From an uncultured Anaerolineae bacterium (GTDB taxonomy: Bacteria > Chloroflexota > Anaerolineae > Anaerolineales > Villigracilaceae), in contig CAIJPN010000041.1 in NCBI GenBank assembly GCA_903822545.1, positions 25,643 to 89,642 of the forward strand: DNA of 64,000 nucleotides. The letters run 5' to 3'. A model generated the notes under the pieces. It made no database searches. It had not been told where the DNA came from and was given only the letters and a program-made list of their open reading frames with translations. The stretch's first letter is position 1. Every line of letters begins with the position of its first letter. Below are positions 27,407 through 35,679 of the stretch, in pieces. The position numbers were made by a program, and so were the translations under genes.

Positions 27407-28054
27407 ATGGAAATTACCTGGTACGGACATTCTTGTTTTCGTTTTATGGAACGCGGCATGGCCTCAGTGGTCACTGACCCGTATGACAGCGAAGTTGTAG
27501 GTTACGAAGCCCTCAAATTACGCGCCGATATTGTCACTGTCAGCCACGACATGCCCGGGCACAGCTTTACCAGTGCGGTAAAAGGCACCTCGCACCAGAT
27601 CACCGGCCCAGGCGAGTTCGAGATTGGCGGCGTTTTTATCACCGGCGTGCAGACCGATTTCAACGGCAAAAAGAACGTTGAAAAACCGCGCAACACCCTG
27701 TATGTTTTCGATTATGATGGCCTGACCGTGGCGCATCTCGGCGATTTGCGCGCTGTCCCCACCCAGGCCGAAATCGAGGCCCTTGGCACCGTTAACGTGG
27801 CTATTGTGCCGGTTGGCGGCGGGCAGGCGCTGAATGCTGCCAAAGCTGCCGAAGTCATCAGCCTGCTGGAACCGAACATCGTCATCCCAATGCACTTTGC
27901 CAACCCGGCCTGCAAAATCCAGCTCGACCCGCTTTCCAAGTTCATCAAGGAAATGGGCCTGGCCGCACCAGAAGAGCAACCACTGCTCAAAGTAACCCGC
28001 TCTTCCCTGCCGGACGAAACGAAAGTTATTGTCTTACAGGTGAGTGGATCGTAG
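27407..28054 (+). CDS. MBL-fold metallo-hydrolase
   Basis: A 215-residue metallo-beta-lactamase fold protein of the short UlaG-like group (Lactamase_B_3). MEITWYGHSCFRF is the typical start. The metal site appears as VTVSHDMPGHSF, a variant of HxHxDH in which the second position is Met-Pro-Gly. VAHLGDLRA carries a further Asp and VIPMHFANP the last His. Substrate unknown. A TATAAT at 27376-27381 and GGAGG at 27388-27392 lie upstream. Co-transcribed with the next small gene. Confidence 0.85.
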   Translation: MEITWYGHSCFRFMERGMASVVTDPYDSEVVGYEALKLRADIVTVSHDMPGHSFTSAVKGTSHQITGPGEFEIGGVFITGVQTDFNGKKNVEKPRNTLYVFDYDGLTVAHLGDLRAVPTQAEIEALGTVNVAIVPVGGGQALNAAKAAEVISLLEPNIVIPMHFANPACKIQLDPLSKFIKEMGLAAPEEQPLLKVTRSSLPDETKVIVLQVSGS

Positions 28055-28064
28055 GAGTTCTCTC

Positions 28065-28367
28065 ATGCCCATCAAATTGCTCATGACCTGGGACATCGTC
28101 CCCGAACGCGAACAGGAATACTTTGAATTCGTTATTGGAGAATTCCTGCCTGGCATCCAGCGCCTCGGGTTGGAACCAACGGAAGCCTGGGCCACCATCT
28201 ATGGCGAATACCCCCAGATCCAGGTCGCCTTTATCACCGCCGACTTGCCTAACGCCCAGCGCATCATCGGCTCACAAGATTGGGTTTCGCTGCGCGACAA
28301 ACTCTTCGGCTTCATCAAAAATTTCTCGTTCAAAATGATCCCGGCCAAAGGTGGGTTCCAGTTCTAA
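28065..28367 (+). CDS. Small conserved-looking protein of unknown function
   Basis: A 100-residue protein starting MPIKLLMTWDIVPEREQEYF after an AGGAG site; the frame upstream is unlikely coding. The beta-alpha-beta pattern and the first strand ending in EREQEYFEF resemble dimeric alpha-beta barrel (ABM/YciI-like) proteins, without a catalytic motif. It follows the MBL-fold gene by 10 bases and is probably co-transcribed with it. Confidence 0.75.
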   Translation: MPIKLLMTWDIVPEREQEYFEFVIGEFLPGIQRLGLEPTEAWATIYGEYPQIQVAFITADLPNAQRIIGSQDWVSLRDKLFGFIKNFSFKMIPAKGGFQF

Positions 28368-28392
28368 CCACGGTTCGTTTGGAGTCTGGCCG

Positions 28393-28483
28393 GGGCGACC
28401 CTTCCAGTCCTAACAAACCGCATTCCTGCCAGGAAGACCAGCACCAATCAACGCTTTCTCACGCAGGGCGGGGCACCCCTACC
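28393..28483. repeat. About 91-bp dispersed element, diverged copy A
   Basis: Runs from GGCCGGGGCGACCCTT to GGGCGGGGCACCCCTACCC. It aligns along its length with 34435-34529: shared blocks GGGGCGACCCTT, CGCATT, GCAC and CCCCTACCC in the same order and spacing. Lies between the 100-residue gene and mutY. Confidence 0.65.
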
Positions 28484-28562
28484 CATACAAATCCGCAAGC
28501 AAGCTTGCGAACTCCAAAAATACTCTTGCCCGGACGAAACCCGTCCGGGCGGCGCGATTAAA

Positions 28563-29621
28563 ATGACCGAATTCTCATCCCGCATCCTGGCCTGGTACCA
28601 CCAAAACGCCCGCAGCCTGCCCTGGCGCATCCCGCCGGGGCAGGCTCTCCGGCATCCCGACCCTTACGCCGTGTGGGTTTCTGAGATTATGCTCCAGCAG
28701 ACGCGTGTCGAAACTGTCATCCCCTACTTCCAGCGTTGGATGGAGCAATTCCCCACCGTCCAGGCCCTGGCCGCGGCCCCCGAACAGACCGTACTCAATG
28801 CCTGGGAAGGCCTGGGCTACTACAGCCGCGCACGCAACCTGCACAAATCCGCAAAAATTATCCTGGGCCAGCACAACGGCAGGCTGCCAGATACGCTCGC
28901 AGCCCTGCGCAGCCTGCCCGGCATCGGGCGCTATACCGCCGCTGCCATCGCATCCATCGCCTTTGGGCAAGATGTCGCCACGCTGGATGGCAACCTGCGG
29001 CGCGTTTTCTCGCGCGTCTTCAACATCTCCCAGCCTGCCGACAGCCCCACCGGAGAAGAAAGCCTGTGGGCGCTGGCCGCCGGGCACGTTCCGCCGGGCC
29101 AGGCTGGCGATTACAACCAGGCGCTCATGGATCTGGGCGCGAGCATCTGCCTCCCCAAAAAACCGCCCTGCCTGCTCTGCCCGCTGGCCGAAATCTGCCA
29201 GGCGCGCGCGCTGGGCCTCCAGGAACAGCGCCCGGTGCTGAAACCAAAAGCCGCAGTGCCGCACAAACTCAAACTCGCGGCAGTAATTATTCGGGAAAAT
29301 CTCGTCCTTTTAGCACAGCGCCCCGCCACTGGCCTGCTCGCCAACCTGTGGGAATTCCCCGCCGCATTTGCAGATGAAGATTCCGCCCTGGCGCTGGCTG
29401 CCGTTATCGAAACAGAATACGGGCTGAAAATCAACCCGTCAAAAACCAGCCTGGGGACCTTCCAGCATGCCTACACCCACTTTAAGTTGACAGAAACCGC
29501 CTACCCGTCTGACCTGCTCGAAAACCCTGCCGCCCCCAACCTGCACTGGGTACCGCTCACCGCCCTGGATGATTACCCCATGGGCAAAGTAGATCGGCTG
29601 ATCGCCCGCAAACTGACTTAA
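28563..29621 (+). CDS. mutY: A/G-specific adenine DNA glycosylase
   Basis: A 352-residue base-excision repair enzyme that removes adenine opposite 8-oxoguanine. VSEIMLQQTRVETVIPYFQR contains the catalytic Glu region, LRSLPGIGRYTAAAIASIAF the helix-hairpin-helix, with catalytic Asp in VATLDGNLRRVF. The 4Fe-4S site is CX6CX2CX5C in CLPKKPPCLLCPLAEIC. The C-terminal 120 residues are the Nudix-like domain that reads 8-oxoG. MutM, the partner in the GO system, is encoded 0.8 kb away on the opposite strand. No good ribosome site is seen before the ATG. Confidence 0.94.
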   Translation: MTEFSSRILAWYHQNARSLPWRIPPGQALRHPDPYAVWVSEIMLQQTRVETVIPYFQRWMEQFPTVQALAAAPEQTVLNAWEGLGYYSRARNLHKSAKIILGQHNGRLPDTLAALRSLPGIGRYTAAAIASIAFGQDVATLDGNLRRVFSRVFNISQPADSPTGEESLWALAAGHVPPGQAGDYNQALMDLGASICLPKKPPCLLCPLAEICQARALGLQEQRPVLKPKAAVPHKLKLAAVIIRENLVLLAQRPATGLLANLWEFPAAFADEDSALALAAVIETEYGLKINPSKTSLGTFQHAYTHFKLTETAYPSDLLENPAAPNLHWVPLTALDDYPMGKVDRLIARKLT

Positions 29622-29662
29622 AAGCGAAGTGGCGGCAGGTTGCCTGCCGCCACTTCGCTTTT
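29620..29662. terminator. Bidirectional terminator between mutY and the downstream convergent gene
   Basis: Perfect 20-bp arms starting AAAAGCGAAGTGGCGGCAGG with a TTG loop; overlaps both stop codons. Confidence 0.88.
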
Positions 29663-30419
29663 AACCGTGTTTATTCCACTCCGCAATCGTCTCGCGGATA
29701 AAGGCCTGGATGCCCGCATCTGGCACATTGTCTACCCCGTCGAACTTGTTCAGGCCGATAATCACCATCACAGAGCCGTAGGGGCCATCTTCCAGGCTGA
29801 TGCCCATGGCCGCGTAGGGCGAACCGACCAGCTTTTTCTGCATATAGTCGTTAATGCGTCGAATGATGCTCATGCCGCTGGTATCCACTTGCTTGGGTAA
29901 GACTGAGTTTTCCAGGAAGGTGCGCGCGCCGCGCATTACATCCAGTTTGGGTTCTGCTTCTATCGGCAGCACCGCTGGCCGGGATGGGAGAACAGCCGGG
30001 GTAACGGGAAGCGATGCGGGGGGCGTGATCACCGGCGCGGGTGCAGGCGCAGGGGCGGCGACTACCGGCGCGGCGGGAGGGGCAGATTTAGCGTCAATCC
30101 ACGGGCGAATGGCTACAATGATGCTGACCAGGCGGGTGCGCTGTGCGGTTGTTATGCTGGCCGGGTCGATTTTCTCCCCTTCCAGTTCTACGCTGTAGGT
30201 TTGCCCATCGCTCGTGTTGACGCGGAGCAAGGATGGCGGGGCAACGGCTGCCGGGCGCTGCGCCAGGCGGGCCTTGAGCACTTCGATTTCTTCGGTAAGT
30301 GTTTTTATTTTCTTTTCAGATTGCCCGCCGCGGATGTTGTCCGTCAGGATGGTATCCAGTTTGCCGATGATGACACCCAGAATGAGTGCCACAATGATGA
30401 GGCCAATTGTGCTTCCCAT
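29661..30419 (-). CDS. Membrane-anchored protein with coiled coil and Pro/Ala linker, unknown function
   Basis: A 252-residue protein. N-terminal membrane helix (residues 4-20), a short coiled coil (KKIKTLTEEIEVLKARLAQR), a small segment with LLRVNTSDGQTYSVELEGEK, a Pro/Ala-rich linker (about 115-160) and a C-terminal domain of about 80 residues ending ETIAEWNKHG. The C-terminal part (MSIIRRINDYMQKKLVGSPY) is not recognised. It is the last gene of the prs-mutM operon, starting six bases after mutM. Confidence 0.7.
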   Translation of the reverse strand: MGSTIGLIIVALILGVIIGKLDTILTDNIRGGQSEKKIKTLTEEIEVLKARLAQRPAAVAPPSLLRVNTSDGQTYSVELEGEKIDPASITTAQRTRLVSIIVAIRPWIDAKSAPPAAPVVAAPAPAPAPVITPPASLPVTPAVLPSRPAVLPIEAEPKLDVMRGARTFLENSVLPKQVDTSGMSIIRRINDYMQKKLVGSPYAAMGISLEDGPYGSVMVIIGLNKFDGVDNVPDAGIQAFIRETIAEWNKHG

Positions 30420-30425
30420 AGCGAT

Positions 30426-31229
30426 TTACCTGTATTTTTGACAATTTGGGCAAAAATGCGTGCCCCGCTGTCCAACAATTGTGCGCTGGATGGGTGTTCC
30501 GCATGCGGGGCAGGGCTGGCCGGTGCGGTCATAGGCGCGGAAGTGGTTTTGGAAGCCGCCTCCGCGATAAACCCAGTCGATACTGGCGCCATTGTGGTCG
30601 ATGCCAGTCTGTAAAACAACCCGAATGGCATCGAAGAGTCGCAGGGTTTCTTCTTTTGTAATTGTACCCGAAAGACGCAAGGGATGAATTCGGGAAAGGT
30701 GAAGTGATTCGTCGGTGTAGATGTTGCCCAACCCTGCCAGGAAACCCTGGTCAAGCAGCAGTGGTTTGATCTGGCGGTTTTTCTCCCGCAATTTTTGGAA
30801 CAGTACATCGGGGGTGAAGGCTGGGTCGAAAGGTTCCGGGCCGAGATGGCCGATAACATCTTCGGGGTGTGTTGTCAGCCAGGCGCGGCCAAATTTGCGG
30901 GTGTCGTTAAAAGCCAGCTGGCGGTTGTCTGAGAGAAACAGCAGCAGCCGGTCATGCTTTTGGGGGTCGGTATCTGCCGGTTTGGTGGTCAGGTCGCCGC
31001 TCATGCGCAAGTGGATGAATAGATGGTATGTAAACAATACCACATGCAGGTATTTTGCTCGACGCCTGACATCCAAAATTTCTTGCCCGGTGATCATTTC
31101 GGGGAATTGCTGGGCAGAGGGCGTCTCGATGGTGCGCGGCCAGAGCACTTGCGCCGAAATAATTGTACGCCCGACCAACTGCGGGCGCAAATTACGGGCG
31201 ATGGTTTCCACTTCTGGTAATTCTGGCAT
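30426..31229 (-). CDS. mutM: Formamidopyrimidine-DNA glycosylase
   Basis: A 267-residue bifunctional glycosylase/AP lyase that removes 8-oxoguanine and formamidopyrimidines. The N-terminal PELPEVETIARNL supplies the catalytic Pro and Glu; LLLDQGFLAGLGNIYTDESL is the helix-two-turn-helix region, and the C-terminal zinc finger is CX2CX16CX2C (CPACGTP...CPNC). Second gene of a prs-mutM operon, three bases after the prs stop. Confidence 0.95.
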   Translation of the reverse strand: MPELPEVETIARNLRPQLVGRTIISAQVLWPRTIETPSAQQFPEMITGQEILDVRRRAKYLHVVLFTYHLFIHLRMSGDLTTKPADTDPQKHDRLLLFLSDNRQLAFNDTRKFGRAWLTTHPEDVIGHLGPEPFDPAFTPDVLFQKLREKNRQIKPLLLDQGFLAGLGNIYTDESLHLSRIHPLRLSGTITKEETLRLFDAIRVVLQTGIDHNGASIDWVYRGGGFQNHFRAYDRTGQPCPACGTPIQRTIVGQRGTHFCPNCQKYR

Positions 31230-31232
31230 AAG

Positions 31233-32216
31233 CTATTCGTTAAACATTTCGCCAACGCTGCGGCCTTCGTGGGCGCGCAGCATTACTTCAGCCAGCAGGG
31301 GCGAAACAGAGAGCACCGTCAGTTTGTCTTTCAGGAAAACCATTTTTTCGGGCGTAATCGGCACCGAATCTGTGGTGATAATGCCCTTGATGGGCAGGCT
31401 GCCGATACGTTCAGCTCCGTTTTTAGACAAAATCGGGTGAACACATACGATGTATACATCCAGCGCGCCATTTTCTTTCACCAGGTTGACAGCCTGGGCG
31501 ATGGAGCCGCCTGTGTCGATTTCATCATCCACCAGGATGACATCGCGGCCTTTCACATCGCCGATAACCGTCAGGGCCTGGGCTTTGGCATCGTTCGCCA
31601 CCCGGCGCTTTTCGATAAAGGCGATGGGCGCATCGATCCCGGCGGCAATGTTGCGGCCCTTTTTGGCGAAGCCCAGGTCAACCGTTACTACCACCGGGTC
31701 TTTCATCGTCGGGCGGATCCGGTTCAGGTGGTCGCTGATAATGTGGAAGGCGGTCAGTACATCCCCCGGCACCGAGAAAAAACCCTGGATCTGCCCGGCG
31801 TGTGGGTCGAGCAGGATGTAGCGGTCGGCGCCGGCCACTTCGATCATTTCTGCCACCAGCCGGGCCGAGATGGGCACACGCGGCTGGTCTTTTTTATCCG
31901 AGCGGCCATACGCCATATATGGGATCACCGCTGTAATGCGCGCCGCTGAATCCAACCGCAATGTCTGAATCAGGATCAACAGTTCCATCAGGTTACGATG
32001 TACTGGTGAAGATGTGGTCTGGATAACATAGACATCCTGTCCGCGCACACTGGAATGCAGCTTAACGAACAGGTTCTCGTTTGGGAATTCGATGACATCG
32101 CGCCCGCAAAGTGGCTGGTGCAGGTATTCGGCTACCTTTTGGGCCAAATCCGGCGATCCGGTTCCGGCATACAGTTTAATCCCGCCGTAAACCTTCATTT
32201 CACGATTGTGTGACAT
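31233..32216 (-). CDS. prs: Ribose-phosphate pyrophosphokinase
   Basis: A 327-residue enzyme making PRPP from ribose 5-phosphate and ATP. IKLYAGTGSPDLAQKVAEYL is the start of the family domain, DPHAGQIQGFF the ATP/metal region and VILVDDEIDTGGSIAQAVNL the PRPP-binding loop. The start at 32216 (MSHNRE) has AGAGG four bases ahead; the true domain starts eight residues later. PRPP feeds nucleotide, histidine and tryptophan synthesis; TrpD, a PRPP user, is also in the window. Confidence 0.94.
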   Translation of the reverse strand: MSHNREMKVYGGIKLYAGTGSPDLAQKVAEYLHQPLCGRDVIEFPNENLFVKLHSSVRGQDVYVIQTTSSPVHRNLMELLILIQTLRLDSAARITAVIPYMAYGRSDKKDQPRVPISARLVAEMIEVAGADRYILLDPHAGQIQGFFSVPGDVLTAFHIISDHLNRIRPTMKDPVVVTVDLGFAKKGRNIAAGIDAPIAFIEKRRVANDAKAQALTVIGDVKGRDVILVDDEIDTGGSIAQAVNLVKENGALDVYIVCVHPILSKNGAERIGSLPIKGIITTDSVPITPEKMVFLKDKLTVLSVSPLLAEVMLRAHEGRSVGEMFNE

Positions 32217-32285
32217 AAAACCTCTGAATAAAAACAATTAACGTTAACAACGGTTCTGGCTGGCGCATGCCAGCCAGCTGTCATT

Positions 32286-32825
32286 TTATACTTTAGATTG
32301 CCATTCGCTGGCCAGCATGCCCATAAGGAGCATATCCTCATAATGACCATGCTTGAAATTAGCCTGGCGCAGGCGGCCTTCATGCACAAATCCGCATTTT
32401 TCGTAAGTACGGATGGCGCGCGGGTTACTCTCATGAACATGCAGGAAAATCCGGTTCAGGTTGAGCGTTTCAAAACCATGCTTGCAGAGCAGGCGCACTG
32501 CCGTGCTGCCATGCCCACGATTCCAGATCGTCTTCTCGCCCAGCATAATTCCCAATTCGGCGCAGCGCACCCGCCAGTCGATATCAAAAAAGGCACAGTT
32601 GCCGATCAAACGCCAATCCTTGCTCTCGCGAATTTCAATCGAAAGCGGCTTTTCGGCTTTTTCGCGCTTCGCCAGGTTCTCAAACCACGCCTGCTCATCA
32701 GACAGAGACATCGGCAGGTAAATCGCCAGGCCGTCGTTCACATCCGGGTCATTAATCCAGCGATAAAAAGACTCAATATCCCCGCGCTCCACTGCGCGCA
32801 GGCGCATATTCTCAGTGTAAATCAT
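32286..32825 (-). CDS. GNAT acetyltransferase (RimJ/RimL-like)
   Basis: A 179-residue N-acetyltransferase of the ribosomal-protein/spermidine group. MIYTENMRLRAVERGDIESF and YRWINDPDVNDGL are typical of this group; the acetyl-CoA loop is seen as KTIWNRGHGSTAVRLLCKHG, followed by LNRIFLHVHESNPRAIRTYE and KCGFVHEGRLRQ. Overlaps the stop of meaB by four bases (ATGA), so it is coupled to it, but a functional link is not obvious. Confidence 0.9.
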   Translation of the reverse strand: MIYTENMRLRAVERGDIESFYRWINDPDVNDGLAIYLPMSLSDEQAWFENLAKREKAEKPLSIEIRESKDWRLIGNCAFFDIDWRVRCAELGIMLGEKTIWNRGHGSTAVRLLCKHGFETLNLNRIFLHVHESNPRAIRTYEKCGFVHEGRLRQANFKHGHYEDMLLMGMLASEWQSKV

Positions 32826-33820
32826 TTTCCAACTCCATTGAGCAGCAAATTGACCGCTTCGCGGGGAGAAAGCTGCCGTTTTTGGATGGAATCAACCGTT
32901 TCATCCAATCTTTTCTCCGTTAAACCCGCCCTGAAGCGTGCCACCAGTTCATTTTGCACCAACGCGTCGAATTCAGCTTCCAGCCGGGCGCGTTCCCGTT
33001 TCTGCCAGTTGCCACTCTGCCGCAGGTATTCCCCGTGGCTTTGAATTGATCCCAAAAGCTCTGGCAGCCCCTTCCCCTCGGTGGCTACCGTCCGCTGGAT
33101 GATTGGCATCCACATCCCGGCCATTTCCTCGGCGGAGGCCTGCACCGCCATATACGTGCCATGATGCTGGAAAATCTTCTGCACCGGGTGCGCCAGTTCC
33201 AGCATCGTCTTAAGGGCGCGCTCGGTGCTTTCCACGCCTGGCCTGTCAGCCTTATTAATAACCAGAATGTCAGCGATCTCCAAAATCCCGGCCTTAATCG
33301 CCTGGATTTCATCTCCCAGGCCGGGGGCTTCCACTACCAGCGTGGTGTGCGCCAGCCGGGCAATATCCACCTCGCTCTGGCCTGCGCCCACTGTTTCGAT
33401 CAGCACAATCTCAAACCCGGCGGCATCGAAAACCTGCACCACACCTGCCGTTGCCGTGGCCAACCCACCCAACGATCCCCGCGAAGCCATCGAGCGGATG
33501 AAAACGCCCTTATCGCCCGAAAGATCGCGCATCCGCACCCGGTCGCCCAGCACTGCCCCGCCCGTGAACGGGCTGGATGGGTCTACCGCCACAATCGCCA
33601 CTTTTTTGTCCAGTTTGCGAAAGTGGATCGCAATCTGATTCACTAGCGACGATTTGCCGGTTCCCGGCGCGCCAGTGATGCCAATCAGGTGTGCCCGGCC
33701 GGTGTGCGGGAACAACTCATCCAGCGCGGCCAGCCCCTCCGGGGTTTCGTTTTCCACACGAGTCAACAGGCGCGCCAGCGAAAGCCGGTCACCTGCGAGA
33801 ACAGCATCAGCGAGGGTCAT
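32822..33820 (-). CDS. meaB: Methylmalonyl-CoA mutase-associated GTPase MeaB
   Basis: A 332-residue G3E-type GTPase that guards loading and repair of the B12 cofactor of methylmalonyl-CoA mutase. P-loop GITGAPGTGKSSLVNQIAIH, then VAVDPSSPFTGGAVLGDRVR, ETVGAGQSEVDIARLAHTTL and NKADRPGVEST as the base-recognition motif. It lies downstream of the separately encoded B12-binding subunit of the mutase, with a hairpin between them. The large catalytic subunit is not in the window. Confidence 0.95.
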   Translation of the reverse strand: MTLADAVLAGDRLSLARLLTRVENETPEGLAALDELFPHTGRAHLIGITGAPGTGKSSLVNQIAIHFRKLDKKVAIVAVDPSSPFTGGAVLGDRVRMRDLSGDKGVFIRSMASRGSLGGLATATAGVVQVFDAAGFEIVLIETVGAGQSEVDIARLAHTTLVVEAPGLGDEIQAIKAGILEIADILVINKADRPGVESTERALKTMLELAHPVQKIFQHHGTYMAVQASAEEMAGMWMPIIQRTVATEGKGLPELLGSIQSHGEYLRQSGNWQKRERARLEAEFDALVQNELVARFRAGLTEKRLDETVDSIQKRQLSPREAVNLLLNGVGK

Positions 33821-33841
33821 TTTGGGTTACTCTGGGAATTT

Positions 33842-33878
33842 AACAGGCACTACGTAAGCTATCTGCGTAGTGCCTGTT
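33842..33878 (-). terminator. Hairpin between the B12-binding subunit gene and meaB
   Basis: Perfect 13-bp arms AACAGGCACTACG / CGTAGTGCCTGTT with an 11-base loop. Only a weak T-tract follows on the minus strand, so partial termination is likely. Confidence 0.55.
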
Positions 33879-33880
33879 GG

Positions 33881-34279
33881 TTATGCCGGTACGGCGCTGC
33901 GGATGTCGGCGACGATTTGTTCGGTGGAAGCCCCCGGCCCGTAGACACCGGCGACCCCCATTTCTTTCAGCGCAGGAATGTCTTCATCTGGGATAATACC
34001 GCCCAGGAAGACAAGCACATGCTCCTGCCCGTTGCCCTTGAGCAATTCCAAGATGCGCGGGGCCAGCGCCATATGCGCCCCAGACAGGATGGAAAGACCA
34101 ACCACATCCACATCCTCTTGCAGGGCCGCTTCAGCGATCATTTCAGGGGTTTGGCGCAGGCCAGTATAAATCACTTCCATACCAGCATCGCGCAGGGCGC
34201 GCGCAACCACCTTCGCGCCCCGGTCGTGACCATCCAGGCCAGGTTTGGCAACAAGCACACGGATTTTGCGTTCAGCCAT
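33881..34279 (-). CDS. Methylmalonyl-CoA mutase small (B12-binding) subunit
   Basis: A 132-residue stand-alone cobalamin-binding domain. The cobalt-ligand motif DGHDRG (DxHxxG) is in [33 protein letters not shown] and [20 protein letters not shown] follow, as in the C-terminal domain of methylmalonyl-CoA mutases. It is encoded as a separate subunit, as in archaea and some bacteria. The start has GGAGG five bases ahead. Together with MeaB and an acyl-CoA carboxylase subunit elsewhere in the window, it points to a propionyl/methylmalonyl-CoA route. Confidence 0.93.
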   Translation of the reverse strand: MAERKIRVLVAKPGLDGHDRGAKVVARALRDAGMEVIYTGLRQTPEMIAEAALQEDVDVVGLSILSGAHMALAPRILELLKGNGQEHVLVFLGGIIPDEDIPALKEMGVAGVYGPGASTEQIVADIRSAVPA

Positions 34280-34434
34280 GGGTTCCTCCAGGAAAAACTT
34301 TATCTCGCTCGATTATATAATACTCGCGGCTGAAAACTGCGCTTTCTGGCTTAAGAAAAAATGGGAAACTCTCAACCCCCTTCCCGGACTTTCCCGTTTT
34401 GTTTTTTTGCTCTACCGTTTTTGGTGTAAAAATC

Positions 34435-34529
34435 TGTAGGGGCGACCCTTCAAAGCATACACAGGCGCATTTTTGCAGGGAATTCAGGCACAAAGCCACG
34501 ATTTTTCGCACGGGGCGGGTCGCCCCTAC
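34435..34529. repeat. 95-bp dispersed element with terminal inverted repeats, copy B
   Basis: Ends are TGTAGGGGCGACCC and GGGTCGCCCCTAC (inverted, 13 bp). The interior aligns with the diverged copy at 28393-28483. The termini match the GTAGGGGCG palindromes at 13576, 51242 and 57952, suggesting that those are deleted forms of the same element. Confidence 0.75.
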
Positions 34530-34676
34530 CCGTTCCCCATTAAGAAAGGAAGAGCCATTTTTTTAATGGGGAACGGGGATTATCTCCGTTTCATTACAAT
34601 TACCATTCAGCGCTTGCGCTTGACCTGACCAACTCGGGGGGATACAATAATGTGACGCTTGTTCTATACTTTATGC

Positions 34677-34682
34677 TATACT
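34677..34682 (+). promoter_or_regulatory. -10 box of the unknown eight-gene operon, probable leaderless start
   Basis: TATACT ends five bases before the ATG of the first gene at 34688; no ribosome site is present between them. Confidence 0.5.
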
Positions 34683-34687
34683 AAAAT

Positions 34688-34936
34688 ATGGACTCAATGC
34701 GCGTATTCTGGTCTGAATGGGCTGAAACGTTGCGTCGCCGGGGCCTGGATGGATTTGCAGCCTGGTTTCTTGAGGCTGCTGGCCCACTTAACATACTCGG
34801 AGCGCAATTGCTGTACATCGGGAAACCGATGCTCGGTTCCAATTGGGATGAGCGTATACAGGCTGCCGCGCGCCTGCTGGAAGATGACGAAGAATCGCAG
34901 GCATTCATCGAATACCTGAAAGGACAAACGCCGTGA
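34688..34936 (+). CDS. First small gene of the unknown operon
   Basis: An 82-residue mostly helical protein (FWSEWAETLRRRGLDGFAAW, AAARLLEDDEESQAFIEYLK). No family is recognised. The middle segment FLEAAGPLNILGAQLLYIGK is hydrophobic enough to lie against a membrane. Its last codons overlap the next gene by four bases (GTGA), which ties it to the operon. Likely a small accessory subunit of the membrane complex encoded downstream; this is inference from position only. Confidence 0.7.
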   Translation: MDSMRVFWSEWAETLRRRGLDGFAAWFLEAAGPLNILGAQLLYIGKPMLGSNWDERIQAAARLLEDDEESQAFIEYLKGQTP

Positions 34937-35679
34937 ATTTAACGAGTCTCGCCGGACTGGGCATTGTACTGGTATCTGCCATTCTCCTGGCGGTATTTGC
35001 CTTCCTGTACCGTCGCTCCCCGTTTGTCTTTCGTAAGATCCCCGCCTTTAGCCGCCTCCGCCAGGCCATCAACTTTGTGGTGGAAGATGGCACACGCCTG
35101 CACATTTCGCTGGGACGTGGCAGCCTGGTTACGCCTTTTGGAGCGGCTGCGCTCTCCGGGTTGAGTTTGTTGCGCAAAATCGGGGAAACCACCTCGCTCA
35201 GTGACCGTCCCACCATCGCTACCAGCGGTGACGGGTTGGTTTCACTCGCCGCACAGGACACCCTGCGCGCCTCGCTTGAAGCAGTCGCCCCCAACCAACC
35301 ATTCAACATTCTCAACAGCCGTTTCACCGGCCCAACCCCCTTCTCCTACGCCGCCGGGACAATGCCCGCCATCCGCGATGAAGGGGTCGCTACCAATGTG
35401 CTGATCGGCAACTTCGGCGTTGAAGCTGCCTTGCTGGTGGATGCTGCCGAGCGGCAGGGTGCGCTCATCATCGCCGCCAGTGACAACCTCCCAGCCCAGG
35501 CTGTGCTGTACGCAGCCACCAAAGAGCCTGTGCTCGGCGAAGAACTCTACGCTGCCGGGGCATACCTCCAGGCTGGAGCATTCCACGCCGCCAGCCTGCG
35601 TGTTCAAGACATCCTGCGCTGGGGCATCATCGCTATCATCGTTGTCGGCGCACTCCTCAAACTGGTGGGAATTTTATGA
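34933..35679 (+). CDS. Bitopic membrane protein of the unknown operon (DUF6754-like)
   Basis: A 248-residue protein beginning with a membrane helix (residues 4-24) and ending with another (about 229-247). Between them is a globular domain with INFVVEDGTRLHISLGRGSL, SLSDRPTIATSGDGLVSLAA, GVATNVLIGNFGVEAALLVD and ALIIAASDNLPAQAVLYAAT. From memory this resembles DUF6754, a family of unknown function; the match needs checking. The start is GTG in the four-base overlap with the gene before. The next gene again overlaps by four bases. Confidence 0.75.
   Translation: MNLTSLAGLGIVLVSAILLAVFAFLYRRSPFVFRKIPAFSRLRQAINFVVEDGTRLHISLGRGSLVTPFGAAALSGLSLLRKIGETTSLSDRPTIATSGDGLVSLAAQDTLRASLEAVAPNQPFNILNSRFTGPTPFSYAAGTMPAIRDEGVATNVLIGNFGVEAALLVDAAERQGALIIAASDNLPAQAVLYAATKEPVLGEELYAAGAYLQAGAFHAASLRVQDILRWGIIAIIVVGALLKLVGIL

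Larger units (their letters stand above)
34280..34687. other. 408-base intergenic region with a dispersed element and promoters
   Basis: Separates the mutase subunit gene from the large unknown operon. It holds the 95-bp element (34435-34529), a long inverted repeat directly next to it (CCCGTTCCCCATTAA at 34529-34543 against TTAATGGGGAACGGG at 34563-34577) and the TATACT promoter of the operon at 34677-34682. No gene is seen. Confidence 0.7.
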
